Shown here piece after piece: positions 1-52,669 of a DNA stretch of 64,000 nucleotides; the first letter of the stretch is position 1, and each line of letters starts with the position of its first letter. The notes under the pieces are model-generated. The model was not told the DNA's origin. It saw only the letters and a program-made list of their open reading frames with translations, and did not search any database. A program made the position numbers and the translations under genes. The stretch is from Cristatella mucedo. Lineage: Eukaryota > Bryozoa > Phylactolaemata > Cristatellidae. The stretch lies in NCBI GenBank assembly GCA_009760855.2, contig WPIO01000042.1, forward strand, positions 2,295,001 through 2,359,000. The letters are read 5' to 3'.

Positions 1-119
1 GCTCGGTTACTCAGCCTACTACTTAACCGTACTACTAGTTCATCGGCATCGGACATTCTACCATTCTTCGGTTAACATCCTACTATTCTGCTATCGTACC
101 GCCGGATCTTCGCACGCGA

Positions 120-370
120 GTCTTTCGGCTGTTCTGCCTCTAACCAGCCTCAAATTCATAGGAGATCGTGCCTCTATTTCGTACGCTCCCGCACTCTGAA
201 ATTCGCTATTGACAGAAGTCACAAAGGGACCTGAATTGACTACATTTAAAAAAAATGTTGCAAATCTATAGCACTTACCAACCGACACACTTTCTTTCAA
301 AATATTTTCTCCTATACACAGATGTACAGCACTTAGAAAGAGATCTAGTTCTCTTAGGCCGCAATTAAAA
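120..370 (+). mobile_element. CR1/L2-like LINE 3' fragment
   Basis: Plus-strand translation gives decayed pieces of the reverse transcriptase C-terminus (LKSFGD-like and TTFKKN-like strings near 150-270). A LINE tail remnant (cacttagaaagagat, then tctcttagg) follows near 330-360. The middle is deleted relative to the copy at 16170-17000. It is non-functional. Confidence 0.7.
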
Positions 371-420
371 CGTGTCACTTTAATTATTTTTAATCTCGAG
401 ATATCGGCTGACGGAGCCCT

Positions 421-424
<4 letters not shown>

Positions 425-453
<29 letters not shown>
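425..453. repeat. (CT)n microsatellite
   Basis: A short, almost pure CT run, followed by an AT-rich patch to about 495. Confidence 0.95.
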
Positions 454-456
<3 letters not shown>

Positions 457-494
457 GCATGTATACATTATATATATTTTTTTATTTATTATAT

Positions 495-1265
495 CTGTAA
501 CTCACTGCTCGCCGGTCTACCGGCCTGTGCAATGGGGCCCTTAGAGCTGGTGCAAAACTCTGCAGCTAGGCTTGCCTGTCGTGAGCGTCGAAGTTGCCAC
601 ATCCCATCACTTCTCGCCGAACTGCACTGGCTTCCACTCAAGCAACGCATCGGCTTCAAGGTTTTTGTCACTCACTTTGAGATCCCTTCATTCTTTGGCT
701 ACAGCCTACCTATCAGATCTTCTCCTCTACCAGGCCAAGTATCGTATCACCGGCTTTTAGGAATCTGTTTACCTATACCTCGTACGAACCTCAAATCTTT
801 TGGAGACTGTTCCTTTAATTCGTACGCTCCCAAAGCCTAGAACTCACTTCCGACTTGCATCGTGACATCCCCCGACTTGACGACATTTAAAAAGAAACTA
901 AAAACGCATCTATTTATCTCAGCATTTAGTGGGTCCATGTGATTCGTTCTTTGTGTGCTTAGGCGTGCTGACCCTGTGCATGCTGCCACTAACCATATTT
1001 GCATGCTGACCCTGTGCAGTGGCACATCTAATAATAATAATAATATTAGTAATACCTCTTGATAAAGCGCCCTCAGATAAGTCATATCTCTTGTTACGCG
1101 CTTTACATTTGCTGCAAAGGAAGCGTGACTCTAGCCATGTTATCCTTATTGTCACTTAGCATGCTACCACTAACCATTCGATCATTCTTCTTTTGCAGCA
1201 AATGCATAGTGTCTATATAGAGATTTGAGTTCTTGTGGGTGCTATAACAAATGTATTATCATTAT
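495..1265 (+). mobile_element. CR1/L2-like LINE 3' end
   Basis: The translation reads through the reverse transcriptase C-terminal region typical of CR1/L2 LINEs: QNSAARLACRERRSCH, then LHWLPLKQRI, IPRTNLKSFGD and TTFKKKLKTHLF. A stop codon interrupts it at 838-840 (SYAPKA, then stop). The untranslated tail carries the family hairpin and ends in an ATT-rich tract near 1255. It is 5' truncated, as expected for LINE insertions. A second LINE tail is inserted in reverse inside it (1030-1130). Confidence 0.88.
1030..1130 (-). mobile_element. Nested LINE 3' tail, inverted
   Basis: An ATA-rich tract is followed by the reverse complement of the LINE tail hairpin (aaagcgccctcag, then ctttacatttgctgcaaag). 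It lies inside the plus-strand LINE end, so it is a later insertion or an inverted duplication. Confidence 0.7.
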
Positions 1266-1394
1266 TATATTTATTTTGTGTGCATGCTTGTGCGTATATG
1301 TGTGCGTCACCTACAGTAGACGAATTCTCAAATGGATTTGCAGCGGTCTACATTAGCCATGTTTTTAAGTTAAAAGGTTAGTTGTTTCGACAAG

Positions 1395-1535
1395 CTCGAT
1401 TATATAGCGGCAGAAGAGCCTTGCCGGCAATCGCCGTCGCTTGCTGTGGCCTATACAGGATCGCTCTTATGCAGGAATCGAGCCCGCGACCCGGTTCTTG
1501 AAGAGCGAGCACCTTACCCCTAGGGCCAAGACCGG
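1395..1535 (-). mobile_element. SINE-A copy (tRNA-derived)
   Basis: On the minus strand this reads gccctaggggtaaggtgctc as the A-box side, a degenerate B box (gggctcgattcc) and the tail with GGCTCTTCTGCCGCTATATA. The repeat family is recognised by comparison with the copies at 9121, 30800, 54985 and 62606. Confidence 0.8.
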
Positions 1536-2094
1536 GGTCAGCGGTCCAGCACAGCACATCCGGCCGCCGCATCCGCTGCAGCCTGCATGCTACAGCCGCG
1601 CCCGAGCGCACTGACCTCTGCCCTCTGCTGGACGTCAGCTAATACTCGCCAGTCTATGCGGCTACGAACGTCCGAAGCTACTCGCACGCGAACAGCCTAA
1701 TAGATAACCAAGAAAGAGAGCATCAAAACAGACTGTGGCCTAGTGGCCTGCAGGGCCAATTACGGTCCTAGGACGGCCCGCGTGAAACGTTGCGGCGACG
1801 TGGAGAGCAACACAAACGTGTTTCGCTCGCCCGCTACGCTAATTTAAGCGGAGTAGAGCTCTAAGTAAAGCACGGCGGCGCAGATTGGCTTCCTCTCTCT
1901 CGGGCTCAGATGTCTGCGACAGGTTGCCCGCAGATGTTCGGCGCGCTCTCGGCCCTTCTTCTGATAGGAACTCATTCCTGTCAAAGCAGAATTGCGTTCA
2001 AAAACGAATGGGTACTTTATCAATTCTCGCTGCCTCACTAAATTAAAGATAAATATATGAATATAAATATAATTCATTTGTATAACGCCTTGAA

Positions 2095-2140
2095 ATGGCT
2101 TAATCTCAATCCGGGTGCTTCCCGGCGAGCACCTTAACCC
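2095..2140 (-). mobile_element. SINE head fragment
   Basis: Only the tRNA-like head survives (minus strand: gtggcccaggggttaaggtg, then a degenerate B box, gcacccggattgag). It could belong to either SINE family. Confidence 0.5.
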
Positions 2141-2149
2141 CTGGGCCAC

Positions 2150-4855
2150 TGATAGAAAGGAAAAACGTGAAGCTATTTTAAACTCGATACCTTTAGAACG
2201 TGCACTTTCAAACCTCTACCGATGGCCTGCACTTTTAGTTTTGTTTCAATACACTTTGGATCGGCCAGGCAGCTAATGGTCCCACTGCACATCTGTAGCC
2301 CCCTAATATGTGCAATTCAAAGCTTCTAGAAATTTCCGTTTTTCCTTTGATAATGATTGCCTAGCGTATGCAAATATGCACGTCTAGAATGCTGCATCAA
2401 AATAAACTGTACATCCAATCATCAATTTTAACTAAGAGTGCATTTATTAATATGAATTTATTTATGGAAACTGACTGCTTGACTGTTGACTGCTGGAACG
2501 GCAGCGCCAGCTAAACCAGCCAGATTATGGTCAATAGTCATTAATCGCGAGTATGCGATAATCTATGGCTGAAGCTGTATTAAAGCCGGCGCCATGAGAT
2601 AGGCGAGTAGTCGTGATTGTGGGACTAGGCGTTGGCTCTTGAGCTGATCTGGGTTCTAGGCAGGGGAGAGCCGTTGGAGTATGGCGTGGCCGCTGTTGAA
2701 CGTCTGCAACCTTCGGCTGCTGTCAAATAGACTAGTCTGCATTGTGGATATGCTGACTTGATACGCTAAGATATGTGCGCTCTTCGCTCGCTGCCGTGTC
2801 CCGGCAACGGTCGGCATCATAATTGAGTGCTTGGTGCAGCATCTAAAAGTCACTTGCAGCATGCTACAAGGTTTGGGCGTCACCAGTATCAGTCGCGCAT
2901 CGGCCGAGACCAGCACCGTTGCGAGCGGCTGTGTTTGCTGCCCTAGTTGAAGACCGGACGCGAAAGCCGCACACCACGTTCGTAGCACTGCTTTCTCATT
3001 AGTCAGTGCCGGCTAGTTAACATCGAAAGCGACTTCCGTTTTCGGGACGAGACCTACTGGGTTACTTACTTTCTAAATTATTGCGGTTGAAAATATTTCC
3101 TAATCCAACAAAAATTACGGTGAGTGAGAAAGTAGATTCGTCATTGCACATACGCCTGCTGATTTAATCGAGGTACTGTTCACACTAGCAACATTAGTGC
3201 TAGCAGTATGGGCTTTTAAGTAGGCGGCGGTTGTTCCGCCTGCGGACCAGGAAACGAGAGCAAATGTCAGGCAATGTATTGACTCACAAGAGAGCTCTCG
3301 CTCCGAGGAACTCGGACGGAAGCCGGAAACTCTCGAAGCACTCGTTTCGCAGTTGCTAAGCACTCTGGCCTGGCGCACTCATAAATCTACGCTTTCTAGC
3401 AATGCTAGCTTGCTTGACAAGCCAAACGGGACGGATAGGGAAGTCTCAGCTAGTAATACCACGATAACGTCATGCAGCCCTCCTTCGGAGCGGAGGAATT
3501 CGTGTGCGCGCGTACGAAAGGGCTCGGCTCGTTTGCCGAGCTGACGATCTGCACCATCGATGGCCCTGGCAAGTGCTCACACAGTGCGCCCGCGTGCTGC
3601 CTCAAGTCGGAGCTCCCACCGCCGAAGCGGCGGCCAACTGAGCGAGCGAGCAACCGTTAGATTCGCAGCAGCTCTGCGTGCCGTAGCTACAACTGAAGAG
3701 CATCGGCTGCCGAGGCCTCGGCGGCACGCGGCTCGTGAGCTCTCTGCTGCGGGCTATCGGCAGCAGAGAGCCCACGTTTGAGAGCAAGTGAGTACTCGGA
3801 AGCTCGACGTCGGAGGAAATGAGCACTCACGCAGGCACCTACGCTAAAGATGAGCCGACGGATTTTTGGCGCCGACTCGCCCGACAGGCTCTGCTGCAGC
3901 TGCTAGGCGCCCGCAGCGTCGGCACGTAGCAGCGGAAATAAAGTGGCTTCTACCAATGCGCTCAGCTGAACCAGCTCAGCAGAACTTGTCGGCGGAAAAG
4001 CAAATGCCGCCCGGCTCAGCGCCAACTATTGGATGAGCGCCAAGTGTCCGGTCCGCTTTGCCGAGAGATCCGCCGTCTCGTAGCACGCTAGAGCCCAGGG
4101 CACAGCAGCTGCCATGCTGAACTTGAGCGCCCAACGTCGAGCTCGGCGGCCGCTGAGCTTACTCGGCAACTTATCGGAAGGCTGGCTTCGTCGTGGAGAT
4201 CTGTCGGCCTACGTACTTTCGGTCGTCTCCTGTCCTTTCCGGTGCCAGTGTCAATCGGCGACTCGTGCCGACCGTACGACCATGCACAAACCACGATCCT
4301 GCTTTAACAAGTATTCGTCGTGCCCTGCTGGTCGGTCGCTACTGCTGCTGTTTCGTGGAAGCGAACTGGGGGAGGCGAGCCGCCGCAAACAACTTTCTCT
4401 CGACGAGTAGGCAATTGATTTGGCGATTATGCGAGGGGTTGGGTGATTAAGGTGATGATGAGTAGGCGAACGAATGGCTAGTCGAACGGTCGATCGGCTG
4501 TCGGGCGGCAATCGAAACGATCGTACAGTCGAGGCGAAGCGTAGAGCGAGACGATGGCACGACGAGGGGTGCATGCACCTGCTCACATATCTGTCCCTCA
4601 AAAAGCGAACGCCCCAAATAGTGCGGCTCTCATAGAAATTGCTGCAACGTTCGACAATGTCATCGAAAGAAAGGAATTGCATGGCAAAAGCCATGCGAAC
4701 ATTCGAAAGGGCTAAGAAAGGACAAGAAGTTAGAGCGACAAGAAGCTGGAGCGAGCAGCCGCGAACGCCATATGCCGAGCAGACCGGATGCCTGTCCACT
4801 GGCTCTTACCGCAGCAAGGGGAGCGGTTAGGCACGTGACCGTCGACGACTTCCCT
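2150..4855. other. Flank downstream of the minus-strand gene
   Basis: This stretch probably includes the 3' untranslated region of the coiled-coil gene, whose stop is at 4856-4858. I see no recognisable coding domain. Open frames at 2656-2988 and 4251-4799 (both minus) have no family signature. The 3.3-4.9 kb part is GC-rich. AT-rich signals compatible with minus-strand AATAAA occur near 2440-2470 (plus-strand TTTATT), but I cannot assign the true polyadenylation site. Confidence 0.4.
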
Positions 4856-46680
<41,825 letters not shown>

Positions 46681-48430
46681 CTGTAAGCACCGCGGCGAGG
46701 TGCGCGCGCGCGCGCGTTTCCGGGTTAGTCGCGGCGGCGAGCGCCGGTGCACGTCGCTCGGCCGATCCGAAGCGCCTCGCTCCCATCCGCCGGCACAGCG
46801 AAAGCAAGGCGGCGGTGGCGTCGGAGTAGTGGGTCCGCCTGCCACGCCTCCGCAGTCGGCTCGCTGTGACGGGCAGCGCTCCGCCTTGCGTCAGGCGCCC
46901 GCGGATTTCGTCGAAAAATGAGCGCGGCGTTCGCGAGTCGCGAGATGACTTTGCGGTCGCGAGCGCGCGCTGCTCGCAGCGCGCGCTCTGTCGCCGCTCG
47001 AGCGCGCCAGCGCGTCAGGATCTTCGACTCACCCGACTCGCGTCCATGGACATCGGCTGGCTCCCGGCGCCGGTGCGGTGCGAGATCCGGCCCCGGCTAT
47101 GCCCGAGCGGCGGACCGAAGCGATCCCACAGCCGCCATTGGCCATTAACACTATTATTGTCGCAATTAAGCGGCTGCAGGACTATGAGCAAACATTCGCA
47201 TGACAACATAAACACGCGCCCTCCGGTCCCCCCATGAAAATGCGTGCAGTCGACCGTTCCGCGATCGCTGAATAGGCTCCGGCGAAGAGCGGCGGCGGCG
47301 GCGGCGCGACGCGATCCCCTCTCACCCCCACGCGGCGCGCCGCCCGGCGGCGCGCGCGCTCACTGCCAGCAAATGCAAAGTACCCGTAAAGAGATTCAGT
47401 TCTCTGAGGGCGCTGTGCAAATGCATTATTGTTGTTATTCTTATTATTATTATTATTTTACCCGTGCTCGCTTCTATCGAGTGCCGCGCGGGTGAAAATG
47501 ACGAAGAAAAGACAAAACGCGCGGCGCTGTCACAGCGCTGCGACCGCTCGTCGCCGGCGCTCAGCCGTCATCGCCTCAGCCCGCCCTCGAGCTCAACGCA
47601 GCGGCTAGGGGGCGCGCGCGTGCCACGGCACGTGACCCTCTCTCTTGGCCCTCGAGCGTCTGCGCTCCTTGGCGGCGGCCGCATCGCGTCCAGCTTTTTC
47701 GGCGGTCGCGGCTGACCCTGACGGACGCGACAGCGGCGCCTGCACGCTCGCTCGCTCGCTAGCGCACGAGAACTCGCGCCACCAGGGTCTGGTGGAAAGA
47801 GCGCGTACTCCAGCGCCCCCAAGCGGAGCTGCGCTCACCAGACAGCGGCGAGAGTGGCACGAGCGAGCGCACTATTCTCTCGGTAGCACTGTGCGAGCAT
47901 TCTTTCGGTGCAGCTCGTATTTATACAGGCGGCGCACACCGCCGTCGAGCAGGGCGGGGCGGGGAAGGGCGGGTATAGGGCTCGATGCGAAACGGCAGGA
48001 ATTGGATGGAAGGGGCGGAAAGGAGGCGTCGCTCTTTCTCGGTCGCACGGGCAGTGCGCGAACCTTGCTGGGGCTCCCGACGACGACGACGACTCTCGCG
48101 GAGCGACGGCGACGCGAAGTTCGCGGCAGTCCGCGCACGCGCCCACTGGCCGACGGCTGCCGCAGACAGCCCACATCGCGTCGCGCGCTGTCGGCGGGCG
48201 CCTTCGTCTCGGCCCTCGCCGTGTCCACTTTCTTCGCGCCGTGAGAGCTCTCGCCGGTCGCCGACGCTGCGCCGGCGTCCCGACGAGCTCCCGCCGGCGG
48301 CCTACTTGCACGGTTTCATGACTAAGTAGCAGCGCCAACACAGAGACGACGACTGCCGAGTTACGTCCGTCCCATCCACTTACGGCGCCACGGAGGATTT
48401 CGCAGTCTAAACGCGAGCTCACGCGAGAGA
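46681..48430. other. CpG-rich block, possible promoter and 5' exon region
   Basis: Very high GC and CpG density with many overlapping open frames on both strands. It lies immediately upstream of the first exon found. This fits a CpG-island promoter, but I see no TATA box, initiator or start exon that I can defend. A minus-strand stretch at about 47640-47720 (AEKAGRDAAAAKERRRSRAK) looks exon-like but does not join cleanly. A LINE tail fragment lies at 47360-47450. Confidence 0.45.
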
Positions 48431-48622
48431 AACGCCGCGAAATTTCGTTGATTCATTTTAAGCTCAGCGCCGTGTAAGACACGACGTAAAAGCTTCACGC
48501 TGTCGATATTTAGATCAGTGAGTGGCTGGCGGCACGGTTAGTATCTAGACTGCGATCGGGCGGAACTTAGCAGTGCACTTACTTGAGTCGAGAACGAGAG
48601 AGCGGAAGGCCGTGAGATTTCC

Positions 48623-48623
<1 letters not shown>

Positions 48624-48684
<61 letters not shown>

Positions 48685-48723
48685 ATATACATTGTATAAA
48701 TATGTACACACACATATATATAC

Positions 48724-48798
<75 letters not shown>

Positions 48799-48805
48799 TG
48801 TGTAG
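48624..48805. repeat. (AT)n/(GT)n compound microsatellite
   Basis: Alternating AT, GT, AT and GT runs, partly symmetric around 48715. Confidence 0.95.
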
Positions 48806-48817
48806 CACATTTTACCC

Positions 48818-50001
48818 TGTATAAGCCCACTTTTTCAAAAATTTTGGTCAGGCAATGAGAGGGAGCTCATACATAAGAGGTTATTTTTGTTTGCTGTAAT
48901 ACTTTGCAAAACAATGAAACTGCTTTGAATGCTACCAAACAAAGATTAACTGGTCGCCAAAATGTGTTTGATAGATGAATTTGTGTTTATCAACAGCTCT
49001 GTCCTCTGCGTGCCTTTTTTGGCCCTGGGAATTTTTTGCGAGGTTTTTTGTCGAATTTGTGTTTATCAACACAAATTCGACATTTCAAGGACTCGGTAAG
49101 CCCTCACAATCGAGGACGAAGATGCCGGTGTCACTGAGATCGATGACGGCACAGATAAGGACCTGGATGACGGAGGCAACGGGTCCGGCCATAACAATGA
49201 CGCACTCGGCCAAAACGACGACTGCGGCGGCCACGACGACGGAGGGCGTCATTGCGAGAGCCGCCACGACATTGGCAGAGGCCGTCACGACGGTGGAGGT
49301 GGCGACGACGTCGGCAGCAACAACGGCTGCCACGACGACCAAGTTGGAATTTGCAAAACTGTAAATCAGAGAAGACAAGCCCATTCTACTGGCTTCGAGT
49401 TAAAAGTAATTCAGTGTGCAAAGGAGGCGAGTGGCAATTATGCAGCTGAGAGAATGCTGAGAGGACCTGTGCCAGATCGCAGAACAATCGGGAGATGTAG
49501 GACGGAAGAAGAGGCTCTGAAAAAATTCCCAGGGCCAAAAAAGGCACGCAGAGGAAAATCTGCAATGTGGCAAGAGGTGGAGAATGGTATTAAAACTTGA
49601 GTAGTTGAACAAATAGAACATCGAATAGCCAAGTCAACCAAGAGAATCCAGTAGGAAGCCATAGAATATTGCTTTGGACAGAGGAGCTGTAAATGTCAAG
49701 GCCCGGCCATGTGAACGCAGACTATATTGATACAAAAAATGCTACAACAATATGAAGAAAAGCTCTCAAATTTCCAGACATTTTTCAAAAGTTCACAGCA
49801 AGCCTGCGATATGAACGAAGCAGATGGAGAGGGTATCCTCACCATTCCTGAGGCGGAGGATATTGATAATGACGCGTTTGTTTATTGTGAGTCTTGATAG
49901 TGAGCGTTCAGTTCATTGAGTCATTAAGTAAAAATTGTATTTCCAAAACAATCGTTCAAAAACTGTGGATGACTTAGATATTGAGGGGCTTATACACAAT
50001 A
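48818..50001 (+). mobile_element. Decayed pogo/Tc5-like DNA transposon
   Basis: The ends share an inverted TGTATAAGCCC (left at about 48819, right as GGGCTTATACA at about 49984-49994). Inside, 49367-49712 encodes a broken N-terminal DNA-binding part: HSTGFELKVIQCAKEASGNY, AAERMLRGPVPDRRTIGR, ALKKFPGPKKARRGKSAMWQ, and after TGA, VVEQIEHRIAKSTKRIQ. This has the shape of the Brinker/CENP-B-type helix-turn-helix region of pogo/Tc5 transposases. 49751-49897 encodes a later piece (YEEKLSNFQTFFKSSQQA). The catalytic DDE domain is absent. An unusual Asp/Gly/Thr-coding repeat lies at 49085-49350. Confidence 0.72.
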
Positions 50002-50105
50002 ATATATACATATAATATATACATACATAATACACAATAATATATACATACAGATATATGAATACAATGCCTTACCTAGTAAGCCGTCACGGCTCACCAA
50101 AACAT

Positions 50106-50177
50106 TTCCCTAGCCGGGAATCGAACCCGGGCCACGGCGGTGAAAGCGCCGGATCCTAGCCACTAGACCACTAGGGA
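50106..50177 (-). tRNA. tRNA-Glu (anticodon UUC)
   Basis: Seventy-two nt with intact acceptor (TCCCTAG/CTAGGGA), D, anticodon (loop CTTTCAC) and T arms. The anticodon TTC lies at 50142-50144 (complement). The B box is GGTTCGATTCC. No intron, and the 3' CCA is not encoded. A T4 terminator lies just past the 3' end (plus-strand AAAA at 50099-50102). It is identical over all 72 nt to the gene at 51481-51552. Confidence 0.95.
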
Positions 50178-50324
50178 GAACTATAGCAAATGCCTAGCTG
50201 CAGAGTTTTGGACCAACTGTAAGCTCCTTATTTGCACAGGTAGGTAGACGAGCAAGCTTTGCTGCTGCTTTCATAAACAGCCTTTGAGCTAAGGAATGAT
50301 TGGGACAGCCAGTTGGCTTCCCAC

Positions 50325-50405
50325 GGGGGCCTGAGGGGACGACAAGGCTGGAACTGGTGCAGCAGTTCCGCTAGGTATGAAGGAGCCAAGCCACGGTAAA
50401 CCTTG
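50325..50405 (-). mobile_element. Second LINE subfamily fragment
   Basis: The stretch ggctggaactggtgcagcag, then ctaggta and aggagccaagcca, also occurs at about 17390-17440 inside the second LINE subfamily end. Confidence 0.5.
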
Positions 50406-50493
50406 ACGGTAAGAGTTAAAATGTTTCTGTATATCGATCTAGCTCCCGATCTATATCGATTGGGAGCTATTGCAGCTCCTTAAGCAAAGGAGA

Positions 50494-50671
50494 TACAGTC
50501 GACTCCGTGCATAAGAATGTCGGATATAGGAATACTCCGCATACAAGAACAGCGTTTCCGCATCCCAGCTTTTCTCTAGCGATAGTCTCAATCCGCATAC
50601 GAGAATGCTCCGCCTATAAGAATGGCCATTTGCCGACGCCGCGCCTATTCTTACAGCTGGAGTTGACGGTA
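50494..50671. mobile_element. Small TA-flanked MITE, 178 bp
   Basis: Imperfect terminal inverted repeats start TACAGTCGACTCCGTGCATA on the left and TACCGTCAACTCCAGCTGTA on the right (reverse complement), both followed by AGAAT. Internal repeats of cataagaat/catacaagaa and cctataagaatgg are present. The TIR style resembles pogo/Tigger or mariner MITEs. No coding capacity. Confidence 0.75.
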
Positions 50672-51480
50672 CATGGCTGACGTCTGGTACTTGTTGACTA
50701 ACCCTGCAGCAACCAGTTTCGCAGGCTTGGTTGTTTGTTTTTAGTCATCCCTGCCAAAATTGAATTGCAATAGCCCAGGCTAGATGGATTCAAGGAGCTT
50801 GTAAGATTTTTGGCCAGCCACGGCGGTGTGCAGTCCCTAATACTAAACAGGGGTCGAACGCGATGGCTAGCTTTGCATGCGATCTCCTTTATGAAACTTT
50901 TAACCTTAAAGCAGTTATCGAATACTACACTCTATATCCGAGCACGTGATAATAGTCCCACTTTATCATCCCCAATTAGAAGAGCAAAGTTTCTTAGTCT
51001 AGAAGCACGCTTTGGTGTCTTCTCAGTAGACATTCAATTTTTATCATCATGTAGTTTTAGAAAATTGACTGGCATCCAGGATCGAATCTCGGCAACACTA
51101 GCACTGAATGTGAGGATAAAATCAACTTACTAGTTATGGGCAAATTAAGGGTGATCCAGAAATTGGAAAGCTTAACGCTCAAAATCGGCTCCGGCAGCAT
51201 ATCTCTTTTTGATATGCATGAAATCTAGGTGTCCTGTTCCAAAGTGACCTTTCTCTAGATGACCACATGAGCTCCACTGTAAAGTCTGTCTACTTTCAGC
51301 TACGTGACATTGCTAAAATTTGGGCTTCCTTAGACAATACATTACATCTCAATTTTTCAATGCATTTGTGACATCCTGGCTCGACTTCAGTAACTCACTG
51401 CTTGCTGCTCTGTACCTACCTGTACAATCAGGTGCTTACAGCTGGTCCAAAGCTTGGCAGCTAGCTTAATGTAGAAGTTC

Positions 51481-51552
51481 TCCCTAGTGGTCTAGTGGCT
51501 AGGATCCGGCGCTTTCACCGCCGTGGCCCGGGTTCGATTCCCGGCTAGGGAA
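51481..51552 (+). tRNA. tRNA-Glu (anticodon UUC)
   Basis: Seventy-two nt with a canonical cloverleaf, anticodon TTC at 51514-51516, A box TAGTGGTCTAG and B box GGTTCGATTCC. A TTTT terminator lies at 51556-51559. It is inserted inside an old LINE copy. Both flanks resemble those of the minus-strand copy (upstream agttc; downstream aaatgtttt, then agccgtg), so the pair probably arose by duplication. Confidence 0.95.
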
Positions 51553-51629
51553 ATGTTTTGTAAGCCGTGGTGACTCACGAGGTTAGGCGACTTTGCTATA
51601 CGAAAAGTGGCTAGTAATTTCTGAGCGAG

Positions 51630-51770
51630 CCAGGACGGCAGACTAGGTTATACTGTGTTTGCTTTTCACGACCTCAGTCGCAGGTTAGAATCCTGCGGTC
51701 AATCCAAGCGGTGGCGATTGCCGTAAAGGCTCCTCTGTCGCTACACAAATGAGGCTGCTAAATCAGCTAG
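51630..51770 (+). mobile_element. SINE-A copy
   Basis: The head gagccaggacggcagactag is diverged, the B box GGTTAGAATCC has one change, and the tail reads AAATGAGGCTGCTAAATCAG. Confidence 0.8.
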
Positions 51771-52579
51771 CATTTGTTTGTCTGTCGCGAGCGTCGCAGT
51801 TGCCACATCGCACCACTTCTCGCCGCCCTGCACTGGCTCTTAGTCAAGCAGTGCATCAACTTCAAGATTATGTCACCCACTTTTAGGTTCCCTTGATTTT
51901 TGGCTCCTGCAGCCTAGCTATCAGATCTTTTCCCCCCACCAAGCATTGTACCACCCTAATCGTTTACCAAAACGTCGAACGAACCTCAAATCCTTCAGAG
52001 ACCGAGCTGTGTTGGTTCGTAAGTTCCTAAAGCCTGGAGCTCACTTCCGACTGGCGTCGAGATATCCCCTGACTTGACGTCCTTAAAAAAGAAGTTACAA
52101 CGCATCTATTTATCACTGCATTTAGTGCGTCCATGTGATTCTTCCTTCGTGGTTTATGCGTGCTGACACTGTGCATGTTGCCACTAAGCATATTTTTGTG
52201 CTGACCCTGTGCATATAAACTCCAACCACGTCATGCTTGTTGTCATCGAGCATGCTACAGCAAACCATTCGACCTTGCTACCTTTTCAGCAAATTTAAAG
52301 TGCCTAGAAAGAGGTTATGTTCTCCGATGATGCTATACAAACGTACTAGTGTTTTCGTTATTCAATTTATCAGTTGTTGCAGTTTATTCCGATGGACTAA
52401 ATAAGGAGTGCGACTGGGTACCGCCAGCATAGAAGTTGTAGCGGATTTCGGGGTTCTTCGGCGAGAAATCGTGTGCTACTCTGAAAAGGCACTCATCACT
52501 TGTCCTAGCATTTAGATCCCTGAGAACTGAATGGCGGATCATTGCAAATCAACTTGGTTAGCGTCGCCCGAGAAGAGAG

Positions 52580-52660
<81 letters not shown>
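52580..52660. repeat. (CT)n microsatellite
   Basis: About 80 bp of pure CT. Confidence 0.98.
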
Positions 52661-52663
<3 letters not shown>

Positions 52664-52669
52664 GCGTAG

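Larger units (their letters stand above)
51240..52350 (+). mobile_element. CR1/L2-like LINE 3' end with insertions
   Basis: The reverse transcriptase DNA starts near 51240 (catttgtgacatcctggctc, then actcactgcttgctgctctg) and is interrupted at 51470-51775 by a tRNA gene and a SINE-A copy. It resumes at 51780 (tgtctgtcgcgagcgtcgca) and runs through the 3' UTR to the tail at 52295-52350 (gcctagaaagaggttatgtt). Confidence 0.82.

Noticed and set aside
2656-2988. 110-codon minus-strand frame
   Set aside because: No recognisable motif or splice context.
4251-4799. 182-codon minus-strand frame just past the gene stop
   Set aside because: No domain, no splice logic, and it lies where a 3' untranslated region is expected.
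47835-48422. 195-codon minus frame as a candidate first exon
   Set aside because: Arg/Pro/Ala-rich, typical of random frames in CpG-rich DNA; no donor that joins the next exon.
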